The notes under the pieces were generated by a model. That model did no database searches, had not been told where the DNA came from, and saw nothing but the letters and a program-made list of their open reading frames with translations. Position numbers and translations under genes: made by a program. Of a DNA stretch of 64,000 bases, positions 8,217-15,483 are shown in pieces (position 1 is the stretch's first letter; each line of letters opens with the position of its first letter). The stretch comes from Mesorhizobium sp. 1M-11 (GTDB lineage Bacteria > Pseudomonadota > Alphaproteobacteria > Rhizobiales > Rhizobiaceae), in NCBI RefSeq assembly GCF_001303895.1, contig NZ_LJSD01000017.1:62001-126000 (forward strand), written 5' to 3'.

Positions 8217-8727
8217 GCTCAAGCTCCAATCTTGCCAGCCGGCGTGCTTCTGCGGTGCGTTTCTGTTTGGCGCGAGCAGAAACCGACGTGCCGGAATATG
8301 CTGGGAAGGACTGCACCACACTGATTTCGTGCAGCACGACATTGCGCAGGGTGCGCCGGTCGCCACGCCATTCGTCGCCGCCATCCGGAACGCTGAAGCC
8401 GAAGCTCATACCGCCAAGGTCAGAGCGCGCCGCCATAGCGGCAATGTCGCGGCCAAGGCCGGTGTCAGGCAGATCAACTTCGAATTTCAGCCCACGCTCG
8501 TCTTCAGAAAGCCGCAGGGTGCCGGATTTGGTTCGGGCCAGCACCTTGCCGGAGTCGTGGTCGACCAGTGCCAGGATGTCTGACTTGGCGGCTAGGCTGC
8601 GCTTGAATGCGCCAACTTCGATAGTCTCAACAAAGTCCGTAATCCGCGCTTCCTGGCCGAAAACCGCAGCGTAGCCGGTCAGCTTCCGCCCTTCGGCGCG
8701 AAGCTCCGTAGCTTGTCTCTTTTCCAT
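8203..8727 (-). CDS. HK97-family prohead protease
   Basis: 174 residues. The fold markers are LTGYAAVFGQE at the N-terminus, the catalytic His region LALVDHDSGKVLART (about residues 52-66) and the serine region DLGGMSFGFSV (about 102-112), followed by LHEISVVQSFPAYSGT. Such serine proteases cleave the scaffold-like delta domain of the major capsid protein during head maturation. Start and stop codons overlap by one base with the connector gene (TAATG) and by 14 bp with the portal gene. Here the protease comes after the capsid gene, opposite to the usual HK97 order. Confidence 0.93.
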   Translation of the reverse strand: MEKRQATELRAEGRKLTGYAAVFGQEARITDFVETIEVGAFKRSLAAKSDILALVDHDSGKVLARTKSGTLRLSEDERGLKFEVDLPDTGLGRDIAAMAARSDLGGMSFGFSVPDGGDEWRGDRRTLRNVVLHEISVVQSFPAYSGTSVSARAKQKRTAEARRLARLELEHVAV

Positions 8728-9002
8728 TAAATGTCTTGTGTCCTGTATGGGGATAGCAACGCATTGACGCCGTACGCGATGGCCGCTGGTGGACGGTCGG
8801 TCGCTGCGTCGCGATGCTCATAGAAATGCGAAATCAGCAGGAGGATAGCGTGCCTGACAGGGGTCGGCATGGTGGGGGCGATTGCCACCCCCACCTGCAC
8901 AACGTAGTCCTGCGCCGCCTCGATCAAGCTGGTCACGTAGGCATCATCCGTGTTGTGGGTGATGCGCAGGTGCGCCTTAGCTTCAGCTAGTGAGACGGCC
9001 AT
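8727..9002 (-). CDS. Head-tail connector protein, gp6-like
   Basis: 91 residues: MAVSLAEAKAHLRITHNTDD, YVTSLIEAAQDYVVQ, then PTPVRHAILLLISHFYEHRD. This helical pattern is that of the HK97 gp6-like connector (DNA-packaging) family, which forms a ring below the portal. It lies immediately after the capsid gene with a 3-bp gap and overlaps the protease start by one base. Confidence 0.9.
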   Translation of the reverse strand: MAVSLAEAKAHLRITHNTDDAYVTSLIEAAQDYVVQVGVAIAPTMPTPVRHAILLLISHFYEHRDAATDRPPAAIAYGVNALLSPYRTQDI

Positions 9003-9005
9003 GAC

Positions 9006-10172
9006 TTAGGCAACGCCCTTCCAGGAGAAGGCCTCTTCGTGCCGGACGGAAATGTCCGCGTCGAGGAAGGCATGGAGCCAGAGGCCGCCCTTGCTCGCGT
9101 CCTTGTACGGGTTCGCCAGAAGATCCACACCCGACCAGTAGGCGAGGATAAGGTTCGACCAGATGCCGTACACGAAAGGATGTTCAGTCGCGACCAGCGG
9201 GACATTGTTGGACATCACGTGCGGCTCGCTGTGCAGCGTCGCGCCGATCGGGATCGGCAGCGTAGTGGACGTTTCCTTCAGCTTGCGAAGGATGTTCTGC
9301 ACATACGAGTCGAACAGGAAGCCGCCCGTGCCATCAACATTGTCGGCCTCGATATCAGCGATCAAGTCGGCCGCGATATCGCTGTAGGCGGTCGAAGCCG
9401 TGGCGGACTCCGCAACCAGCGTAGTGATACCGCTCGGCTGGTTTGACGCGCCAGTGCCAGCAATTGCGGCCTTGTCGAGCGCCTGACCTAGCACGAAGGC
9501 AAGATCCGAACGCAGGACGTTCTCAAGGGCGACGCTGTTCTGCAGCACCAGTCGGCGCGACAGATACATCTCGCCGGAGACCGTTTTAGGTGCCAGGCTG
9601 ATCTTGTCGAAGGTCGAGTCTGAAGCCGTGGTCGCGGCGTCTTCCGCGATCCAGTACGCGGACGGGCCGCCAGTCAGCTTAGGCAGGTCCAGATTGCCGG
9701 TAAGGCCGGACAGTACGGTTGCGCCAAGGCGCTGCACAGCCATGGTAGGACGCAGCCGGTCGATCATGCCGCCCAGGTTCGTGGCAACAGTGTCGCCTGC
9801 CGTGGCCGTGGTCATGGCGCGGGTTTCGCCCAAGATGAGCGAGGTGGGGACCATCACGCCACGAGTTTCGCGGCCCTTGGCCAACTCCGTGTGAACTTCG
9901 CGCTCACGGCCGGACAGGTGATCCGGGCCTTCGCGGAGCGCCTTCGTAATCGAGAACTCGCGGGTCTCGGCTTCGAATTTCTGGTCGACAGTTTCCGCTT
10001 GCCGTTCGAATTCGGCCAGCTTGACCGCACGTGCAATCTTGGTGTCGAGCGCGCGGACTTCGCCTTCCAGAGTGTCGAACCGCGTAGCCTTTTCGCCGTC
10101 GAGGTCGTTGCCAAGCGACTTCATTTCTGCGATTTTGGCTGCACGCTGTTCTTGATATTGATGAACGTTCAA
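9006..10172 (-). CDS. HK97-family major capsid protein
   Basis: 388 residues from a TTG at 10172 that follows AAAGGA by 6 bp, the best ribosome site in the leader; an upstream in-frame GTG at 10289 lies in a hairpin-rich leader. The first 100 residues are charged and helical (NVHQYQEQRAAKIAEMKSLG onward) and should be the delta domain removed by the prohead protease. The shell domain follows: MTTATAGDTVATNLGG, LSGLTGNLDLPKLTGG, then a long SPOR-free beta-rich body ending in a C-terminal LHAFLDADISVRHEEAFSW. This fits the HK97 fold. It is the first gene of the capsid operon. Confidence 0.94.
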   Translation of the reverse strand: MNVHQYQEQRAAKIAEMKSLGNDLDGEKATRFDTLEGEVRALDTKIARAVKLAEFERQAETVDQKFEAETREFSITKALREGPDHLSGREREVHTELAKGRETRGVMVPTSLILGETRAMTTATAGDTVATNLGGMIDRLRPTMAVQRLGATVLSGLTGNLDLPKLTGGPSAYWIAEDAATTASDSTFDKISLAPKTVSGEMYLSRRLVLQNSVALENVLRSDLAFVLGQALDKAAIAGTGASNQPSGITTLVAESATASTAYSDIAADLIADIEADNVDGTGGFLFDSYVQNILRKLKETSTTLPIPIGATLHSEPHVMSNNVPLVATEHPFVYGIWSNLILAYWSGVDLLANPYKDASKGGLWLHAFLDADISVRHEEAFSWKGVA

Positions 10173-10244
10173 AGTTTGTCCTTTCGAGACAGTTTGTGAA
10201 TGGGTCGGCTTTTTGCTTTCCAGGGCGAGCCGGCCCGTTTGATT

Positions 10245-10286
10245 CCCGCAGGTACCTGCGGGTTTTCCCGGAGAAATTCCGGAAAA
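10245..10286 (-). promoter_or_regulatory. Paired inverted repeats in the capsid gene leader
   Basis: Positions 10245-10262 are a perfect 18-bp palindrome, CCCGCAGGTACCTGCGGG. Directly beside it a second imperfect hairpin (GTTTTCCCGG, about 5-nt loop, CCGGAAAAC) lies at about 10262-10286. Both fall 70-115 bp upstream of the capsid start and would be in its 5' untranslated RNA if transcription comes from further right. They could be operators, an RNA switch, or a processing site. Confidence 0.5.
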
Positions 10287-10290
10287 CACG

Positions 10291-10319
10291 AAAAGCCCGC
10301 ACGGCAGACGCCGGCAGGC
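10291..10319 (-). terminator. Intrinsic terminator upstream of the capsid operon
   Basis: On the minus strand GCCTGC-CGGC, a GTCT loop, GCCG-T-GCGGGC forms a 10-bp stem with one bulged base and one G-U pair, followed by TTTT. It would end transcription of the small-gene operon (11387-10593) before the capsid gene, or act as an attenuator in front of it. Confidence 0.55.
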
Positions 10320-10328
10320 TAAAAATCT

Positions 10329-10376
10329 CTAGATTGTGAAACTCCCAGCAGCGTTAGCTGCCATCCCCAAATTCAT
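10329..10376 (-). CDS. Possible 15-residue leader peptide
   Basis: ATG at 10376 preceded by AAAGGACCGGAA, encoding MNLGMAANAAGSFTI and stopping 10 bp before the terminator hairpin at 10291-10319. The ribosome site and its placement before a hairpin suggest a leader peptide or simply chance. Bases 10377-10592 otherwise hold no gene; an AT-rich run with TATATATA near 10546 could be a promoter. Confidence 0.25.
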   Translation of the reverse strand: MNLGMAANAAGSFTI

Positions 10377-10592
10377 TTCCGGTCCTTTAGTTGGCCGGTT
10401 TTCATCCCGCACAGGGCGAGGTCTTTCATGCGGCTTGGCCGCAGTCGAATCGGCAAAAAACCGATTACGATAATAGGATCGCACATCAATGTGTCTTTTT
10501 TAGGTCCAAGACACAAGATATGCGGTTCATTCGCATCCGTAATCTATATATAGTGGTCAGCGCCGAAAAATTCCAGCGCCGACCGTAAAATC

Positions 10593-10988
10593 TTATCCTC
10601 GCCGCTCGACCTCAATGTGGCTCATAACGCTGGTGATCGACGGCAGGTCGTCATCAAAGGGTAGCGCGTTTGCCATTTGAGCATTGACCAGATTCTTCCG
10701 CACGTCCTGCAATGCGGCATACGCTCCCCGGAACAACCCAACATAGTCATAGCTTCCAGATGTCGACGTAACGTCCCCCTCTAGCTTCTTTAGGAAGAGG
10801 TCGCCTCGCTGATGTGCCCGATCAAGATCAACAGCATAGCGGGCCAACATTTCCGGATTCGGGACGATTTCAATAAGTGCTGCGAAGAGTTGTTTGTCTT
10901 CGTAACCAGCATAGCGGAATCTATCGTCGGGGACTTCCGCTATTGCCGCCATGAGCGTCGCGACCTTGTATCTCTTTTCAATGTTCAT
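10593..10988 (-). CDS. Hypothetical island protein, 131 residues
   Basis: Not recognised. Start chosen at the ATG at 10988, about 8 bp after GAAGGA; an upstream extension to 11048 has no ribosome site and overlaps the preceding gene. The protein is soluble and largely helical (NIEKRYKVATLMAAIAEVPD, then DKQLFAALIEIVPNPEMLAR), acidic overall. Third gene of a small operon starting at 11387. No DNA-binding motif is obvious. A small-terminase role is conceivable because none is otherwise found, but there is no sequence evidence for it. Confidence 0.62.
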   Translation of the reverse strand: MNIEKRYKVATLMAAIAEVPDDRFRYAGYEDKQLFAALIEIVPNPEMLARYAVDLDRAHQRGDLFLKKLEGDVTSTSGSYDYVGLFRGAYAALQDVRKNLVNAQMANALPFDDDLPSITSVMSHIEVERRG

Positions 10989-11001
10989 CGCTGCCATTCC
11001 T

Positions 11002-11214
11002 TCAACGCGATAGCTTGAAGTTCGGATCATCCCATGGGGATTTGGCATCCCCTATTTTTCGCTCCGCTAGAACCGCGTCGATAGCCTCAATCGCAAGGTG
11101 CAGACGCACCAGTTCCGCCAATTGGTCTTTATGATGCTCACCTTGTACACGATCGGCAGCCTCTCGCCGCATCTTGGCGAGTTGCCCGCGCGTTATTGCA
11201 AGTCCCTGTGCCAT
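11002..11214 (-). CDS. Hypothetical island protein, 70 residues
   Basis: Not recognised. ATG at 11214 with a purine-rich GGAAGGG upstream. The product is highly charged and almost certainly an amphipathic helix pair (LAKMRREAADRVQGEHHKDQ, LAELVRLHLAIEAIDAVLAE), with no membrane segment. Middle gene of the three-gene operon at 11387-10593, 20 bp after the 50-residue gene. Small helical proteins of this sort include phage scaffolds, transcription modifiers and DNA-binding accessories. Confidence 0.6.
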   Translation of the reverse strand: MAQGLAITRGQLAKMRREAADRVQGEHHKDQLAELVRLHLAIEAIDAVLAERKIGDAKSPWDDPNFKLSR

Positions 11215-11234
11215 TTTCCCAAGCCCTTCCTGTT

Positions 11235-11387
11235 TCAGAGAAATTCTAAATCGTACGCCTCAAACCATTCCTCTTCACCACCGTGGAGGCGGACCGCGTA
11301 ACGGTCGGCCTCGCCAAGTCGCGATAGCTTGGCGACCACCAACCCGCGAAAACCGGTGTCCAGCACGATGCAAAGCCGACCAATCAT
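11235..11387 (-). CDS. Small island protein, 50 residues
   Basis: Starts at the ATG at 11387 after GGAGGG with a 7-bp spacer, a very good ribosome site. The product is MIGRLCIVLDTGFRGLVVAK followed by LSRLGEADRYAVRLHGGEEEW: compact, beta-rich, resembling small SH3-like or Kyrpides-type phage proteins but not identifiable. First gene after the double-palindrome site at 11456-11504, which probably controls it. Confidence 0.58.
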   Translation of the reverse strand: MIGRLCIVLDTGFRGLVVAKLSRLGEADRYAVRLHGGEEEWFEAYDLEFL

Positions 11388-11455
11388 TGGATGCCCTCCG
11401 CATTCACAGAGGCACAATGATCGGCTTAATAAAATCAGTCAACACATTGTTTTTC

Positions 11456-11504
11456 ATATGCAAACTTGCATATTTTTTCGGGCTGAATATGCAAACTTGC
11501 ATAT
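11456..11504. promoter_or_regulatory. Tandem 18-bp palindromic operator
   Basis: Two identical copies of ATATGCAAACTTGCATAT at 11456-11473 and 11487-11504. Each is a perfect inverted repeat (8-bp arms, AC spacer) and their centres are 31 bp apart, close to three helical turns, so two dimers could bind on the same DNA face. Both copies are followed by an oligo-T/CGG tail, making the whole block a direct repeat. They lie between the divergent 50-residue gene (minus, start 11387) and the small plus-strand gene (start 11687). This is a strong regulator-binding signature; the regulator is unknown, with AlpA or a helper-phage factor as candidates. Confidence 0.7.
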
Positions 11505-11686
11505 TTTTCGGCTTGGTCTTGAACGCCAGCGCTTTCAGCATCATCTTCATATGCAACACGAGTCAGCCGAAGGCGTGGGATCGCCGCACCAGCTGAATTC
11601 CAATGGTCTGAAACGATCCCGTTGCTGGTCTTATGCGCGATGTTCGGCTCATCAAGAGGCACGCGCAAGGTAGAAAGGAAAAGGGC

Positions 11687-11809
11687 ATGTCCCTGACACT
11701 TGCTATCGAAACCAGCCAGCCGAGCGGCGCAACGTTCCGCCTGGCGCTAGGGTGCTCCGTGCCTCTAGCCTTGGTTTCGGTCCTGGCCGCCATTGCACGG
11801 CTGTTCTGA
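11687..11809 (+). CDS. Small plus-strand island protein, 40 residues, hydrophobic tail
   Basis: The only rightward gene in the element. ATG at 11687 is preceded by AAAGGAAAAGGGC and the TGA at 11807 is followed within 10 bp by a strong terminator. The C-terminal half (LALGCSVPLALVSVLAAIAR) is hydrophobic and could be one membrane segment. It is not recognisable as a holin or toxin, though its size and topology would suit either. Bases 11505-11686 hold no other supported gene. Confidence 0.5.
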   Translation: MSLTLAIETSQPSGATFRLALGCSVPLALVSVLAAIARLF

Positions 11810-11816
11810 TGAAGAA

Positions 11817-11844
11817 GGGCATCCCGGAAACGGGGTGCCCTTTT
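11817..11844 (+). terminator. Strong intrinsic terminator between the small gene and terL
   Basis: GGGCATCCCG, GAAA tetraloop, CGGGGTGCCC, TTTT: a 10-bp stem with one wobble pair and a GNRA loop followed by a T run on the plus strand. It ends the 40-residue gene. On the other strand it follows the terL stop by 4 bp and may also end that transcript, though the minus-strand T run is weaker. Confidence 0.8.
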
Positions 11845-11847
11845 CCT

Positions 11848-13461
11848 TTAAGCCGCCAAGTCCATCAAACAAGCAGGCAAGCTGTCTTCCTCATGGCGTC
11901 TCGCAATTCCGAGAGCCATGCAAAGGCTAACCAGCCCGTCGATCTTTTCGCGGCTGCGGTCCTTATCGAGCTTCCGATTGCCTGCCGGGTCGCGGGTTAC
12001 GGCGGCGTTTGACGCATTCCACGTCATGACGGGGTGATCCCCGTGCCGCAGCTTACCGCCAATGATAAGCGTTTCCATGAAATCCAAGGCCGGCGAAATG
12101 TCCTTGTAGCCTTGCCCGAATTCGACAAGATCTACAGTGATGTCGTCCTCAGACAGGTCGCGCCGGAAATCTTCGATGCGCCACCTGTCAAACGCCACAG
12201 CTTGCAAGTCGTACATCTGCACCAACTCGCCTAGACGATGGACGATAAAGCTATAGTCGGTTGCCGCGCCCGGTGTCGGCTCGATATGTCCGGCCTTCGA
12301 CCAGGCAAAATATGGCACTCGATCCACGTCCTCCCGTTCCAAGAGGTTGTCGCCAGGACACCAGAAAAAAGGCACCACGTCGAAGCCGCCTTCGTCATCG
12401 GGAAAGACCAGAGTTAGACACGACAGGTCTCGCGTCGAACCCAAATCCAAGCCGCCATAGCAACGCCGACCGGCCAGCCTGGCAACGTCCACCGGCCCAC
12501 CGCACCGCTTCCATTCATCCGCCCTGATAAAGCGTTCCTGTGCCTCCACTCGCCTGTTTAAGCGCAGGTTCAAGAACCGCGGCAAGAACGACGATATGCG
12601 CTTGGCGCGCTCCGCCTGTGCCCTGAATTCCACCTCATCGAGGAAGATGCCCCATGCGGGGTTACAGGCTTTCCAGACTTCTTCATCGAACGGGTCGGCG
12701 TCTTCCGGCGCGCAGATCAATTGACAGAAAACAGATGGATCTTCGCCTTTCAGCGCGTCATCAATCATCACCGAAAGCGGATGCTGATCGTTGGCCGCTT
12801 GTGTGCTGATGACGACGCCAAGCGACTCTTTCCGCTTGCCCTGCGCGGTCTGAAGGTTGTGCAGCAGTTCGTCCGTCTTCGCTTGGGCGAATTCATCATA
12901 GACCCAAAACGACGGGGCCAAGCCGTGACCGCGCCGAACATCTGCTGACAAGGATTCATAGATTGATCCCTTGCCGTCACCGTCCAAAACCTCGAGCCGC
13001 TTGTGGAAGCGCTGGCAGTTTACCCTGCCGTCGAATTCCGGCACGGCGAGGATGATGGCTTCCATTTCGCGGTAAAGGAGGCCGGCCTGCTGCTTGTCGA
13101 TCGCAGCGCTGTAGCATTCGCCGCGCTGCTCGCTTTCCGGTCCAAGCAAATGAGCGAGACACAAGCCTGCCAGGAAGCCAGTCTTGCCACCGCCACGCGG
13201 TTCCGACCTAATCGCCAGCCGCACCTTGCGCCGGCCTTCGTCATCGACATTCCCATAGACGGCGTCGATGAAATCGATCTGCTCCGGCAGCAATTTCATG
13301 GACTGACCAGCCAAAATACCCTTGGTGATGGGCAGGAACTCCATGAACGCAACCAGCCGCTCTACACGGGTCAGATCAGGCCGCGTCCAAGGCAGTTCAC
13401 GGGCTGGTGCGGATATGATGGAGGCGCCTTTCTTTCTGGCGCCGGGGCCTCTCAAACCCAC
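11848..13461 (-). CDS. terL: Phage terminase large subunit
   Basis: 537 residues. The N-terminal ATPase has a Walker A-like SEPRGGGKTGF (about 85-95) and Walker B FWVYDE (about 185-190), with a coupling motif STQAAN. The C-terminal RNase H-like nuclease shows the acidic residues of YGGLDLGSTRDLSCL, VAFDRWR and EKIDGLVSLCMALG. Together they pump DNA into the prohead and cut it. HK97/lambda-type (Terminase_1) arrangement. It overlaps the HNH gene by 10 bp. No small terminase was recognised next to it, which is notable. Confidence 0.94.
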   Translation of the reverse strand: MGLRGPGARKKGASIISAPARELPWTRPDLTRVERLVAFMEFLPITKGILAGQSMKLLPEQIDFIDAVYGNVDDEGRRKVRLAIRSEPRGGGKTGFLAGLCLAHLLGPESEQRGECYSAAIDKQQAGLLYREMEAIILAVPEFDGRVNCQRFHKRLEVLDGDGKGSIYESLSADVRRGHGLAPSFWVYDEFAQAKTDELLHNLQTAQGKRKESLGVVISTQAANDQHPLSVMIDDALKGEDPSVFCQLICAPEDADPFDEEVWKACNPAWGIFLDEVEFRAQAERAKRISSFLPRFLNLRLNRRVEAQERFIRADEWKRCGGPVDVARLAGRRCYGGLDLGSTRDLSCLTLVFPDDEGGFDVVPFFWCPGDNLLEREDVDRVPYFAWSKAGHIEPTPGAATDYSFIVHRLGELVQMYDLQAVAFDRWRIEDFRRDLSEDDITVDLVEFGQGYKDISPALDFMETLIIGGKLRHGDHPVMTWNASNAAVTRDPAGNRKLDKDRSREKIDGLVSLCMALGIARRHEEDSLPACLMDLAA

Positions 13462-13859
13462 AGTTCGGACTCCATTTGGTTGTCAGGTGAAACTAATTCT
13501 GTCTTTGGCTGCCCCGCTGGTCCTCTGCGCGTCGACTCCCGTTCCGCGAAGCCCCCCGGTTCGTACCAGCCGTCGCTGTCATCCAATGGGTTGCCGTTGA
13601 CGTCGCACCCCTTGACCTTGCGGCCGGTGCCATCACGTTCGGCATTGGTCTTGTGCTGATGGCAGGCAGGGCACAGCGACATCAGGCCAGCCAGAGGCGG
13701 GAATGGTTCCCCGCCATCATTGATGCGCACGATATGGTCGACGGTGTTCGCAACCTCCACAACCTCCCGCCTCAAGCACACCTCACACAGCGGTTGGCTG
13801 GACAGCTTCGCCTGGCGCAGATCGCGCCAAGCGGTTGTGTTGTATGGCCACTTGCTCAT
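13452..13859 (-). CDS. HNH endonuclease of the phage packaging type
   Basis: 135 residues. MSKWPYNTTAWRDLRQAKLS and CEVCLRREVVEVANTVDHIV, then NDGGEPFPPL and LMSLCPACHQHKT form a beta-beta-alpha-metal HNH site with the two CxxC pairs. Such HNH proteins are found beside terminases in HK97-type phages and in cf-PICIs, where they assist the terminase in cutting packaging sites. Start overlaps the rep stop by 4 bp and its end overlaps terL by 10 bp, so rep-HNH-terL form one operon. Confidence 0.92.
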   Translation of the reverse strand: MSKWPYNTTAWRDLRQAKLSSQPLCEVCLRREVVEVANTVDHIVRINDGGEPFPPLAGLMSLCPACHQHKTNAERDGTGRKVKGCDVNGNPLDDSDGWYEPGGFAERESTRRGPAGQPKTELVSPDNQMESELWV

Positions 13860-15454
13860 GATGCTTTCCGCTTCAAGAATGATGGAATGTCGTCGTCATC
13901 CAAGGGGGCGGTAACAACGGTAACATCGGTAACAATGGCTTGCCCAAGTGGGTGATTGTCATCGCTGACAATCTCCTCTGTTACCTTGTTACCTACCATG
14001 TCATCTTTAGGCGTTGTTACCTTGTTACCGTTGTTACCGGTGGTGTGCGTTTCGTCGGTAACAGCGGGGTGCGCATAGCTGCCACGCCCGGTTTTCCGTA
14101 CTTCTTGGGCCTTCACCATGCTCAAAAGCAGCCGTCGAACGTTACCGGGTCGCTGGCCGGTAACATCTGCGATCACATTCGGAGACATGGATTCGCCCGC
14201 GTCGAGCAGTGCTTGCAGAATGTTACCGCGCTCGTCTGAACGGCGAACATCGGTAACATTGCCCTGCACATTCCATCGGAAAGTCGTCTTATCGAACGTT
14301 ACCGCCGACTCTATCTCTTCCACGTCGCGGCCTCTGCCATACAATGTGCAGCCTTGCGCGCTTCGGTCGAGAACAAGCGTCGTGTCCGCGCAAGCCGAAA
14401 GCCCGTTGGAACCGGAAAGCTTCTCAAACGGATCGTCACTATCGGATCCACCTTTCTTGAGATGGTGTAGCGCCACGACGCCAACGCCCCGTAACGTTGC
14501 CCATTGCTGCAACCCCGTCAGCGCTGCGTAGTCATTTTCATAGGCGTTCTTGGCTGCACTGCCGTTTGGCTTGATGCGCTGGAAAACGTCAATGATGACA
14601 AGTCGCGGGTTGGCAACGGCCGCATACCATTCGTCCAATGCAGCATAGAATTCCTTGCCGATGACAGGTGATGCGCTCGCCCATTCGAGCCGTGACAGAT
14701 CGGGGCGCACCGGCTTCAGTGGCCACATGGCGAAAATGCGCCGCTGTATGCGGCGGTCGCCGTTCTCCATGTCGATATAGAGCACATCGCCTTGTTCGCA
14801 GCCGATTCCCATGGTGTACCCGCCAGACGCCACGGCAGCAGCCCAATCGATCGCCATCCATGTTTTGCCAAGCTTCTGCTTACCGGCCAGTAGGGTCAGA
14901 CCTTCCGGCACGTATCCCGGAATGATCCACTTGATTGGCGCGAAGGTCTGCGCCAGGAGGTCGGTTGTGTTTGTCCGAACAAAGCCGGTTTTTATGGCCT
15001 GAGTGTTGTTGTTGGCCGCCTCCCTCGCATGCCGCTCTTCTATCCGTCGCTCTAACTTGTCAGCGATCTTTGCCAATCGCTCTTGTGGGTCGGGCCGCGA
15101 CTGTTCGACAAGTTCGGCCTCATTCCCGCATATGACATCCATCACTGCGTCTAGCGCCGGTACGAATTCGCCCTCGATAAGCATAACGTTCGGCGTACCT
15201 TCATTCCAAACCGTCAACACGGACGCGTCGTCGCCATCGCCTATGAACCGGACGAAGCTGTCGGTGAGGATTGCGAGACGAGGAATGTCTGCTTCGCTGA
15301 TGTCATCCCAATGCGATAGCTTCGTTAGATCGTCGCGGGTGATTTCCGTCTTGCCGTCCGGAATGAGAACAGGGTCGCCAGATAGACGGTGGCACATTTC
15401 AATGAATGGCCGCCACGCGGCTTCGCGTGGATCGGCCTTACGTTGCGTTTGCAA
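13856..15454 (-). CDS. RepA-like AAA ATPase / replicative helicase
   Basis: 532 residues. A RecA-type ATPase core of the RepA/AAA_25 kind covers about 160-360, with Walker A LAGKQKLGKTWM (189-200), Walker B LVIIDVF and a conserved VALHHLKKGG. The N-terminal 150 residues are unassigned and no primase motif was seen. The C-terminal 150 residues become repetitive and disordered (VT- and GN-rich) because the DNA there is packed with GGTAAC motifs, likely an origin (see that entry). Probably replicates the excised element, as Pri/Rep does in PICIs. Confidence 0.88.
   Translation of the reverse strand: MQTQRKADPREAAWRPFIEMCHRLSGDPVLIPDGKTEITRDDLTKLSHWDDISEADIPRLAILTDSFVRFIGDGDDASVLTVWNEGTPNVMLIEGEFVPALDAVMDVICGNEAELVEQSRPDPQERLAKIADKLERRIEERHAREAANNNTQAIKTGFVRTNTTDLLAQTFAPIKWIIPGYVPEGLTLLAGKQKLGKTWMAIDWAAAVASGGYTMGIGCEQGDVLYIDMENGDRRIQRRIFAMWPLKPVRPDLSRLEWASASPVIGKEFYAALDEWYAAVANPRLVIIDVFQRIKPNGSAAKNAYENDYAALTGLQQWATLRGVGVVALHHLKKGGSDSDDPFEKLSGSNGLSACADTTLVLDRSAQGCTLYGRGRDVEEIESAVTFDKTTFRWNVQGNVTDVRRSDERGNILQALLDAGESMSPNVIADVTGQRPGNVRRLLLSMVKAQEVRKTGRGSYAHPAVTDETHTTGNNGNKVTTPKDDMVGNKVTEEIVSDDNHPLGQAIVTDVTVVTAPLDDDDIPSFLKRKAS
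13910..14303. repeat. Cluster of 14 GGTAAC/GTTACC hexamers, candidate replication origin
   Basis: Fourteen copies in 394 bp, in either orientation: starts at 13910, 13919, 13928, 13980, 13988, 14016, 14024, 14033, 14057, 14141, 14159, 14222, 14252 and 14298. By chance a hexamer pair would occur about 0.2 times in this length. Several lie 8-9 bp apart in direct series. Most fall in the C-terminal part of the rep gene, where the encoded protein is low-complexity, so the DNA rather than the protein may be under selection. Iterons at or beside the rep gene are the normal origin arrangement in PICIs and P4-like elements. Confidence 0.65.
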
Positions 15455-15483
15455 CTATTAATTCCTTTCAGGATTTATCCCAT

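Noticed and set aside
10173..10289. GTG start for the capsid protein
   Set aside because: No ribosome site; leader contains hairpins, whereas the TTG at 10172 follows AAAGGA.
11435..11668. Minus-strand 77-codon frame over the palindromes
   Set aside because: It would encode through the operator block; no ribosome site and no family resemblance.
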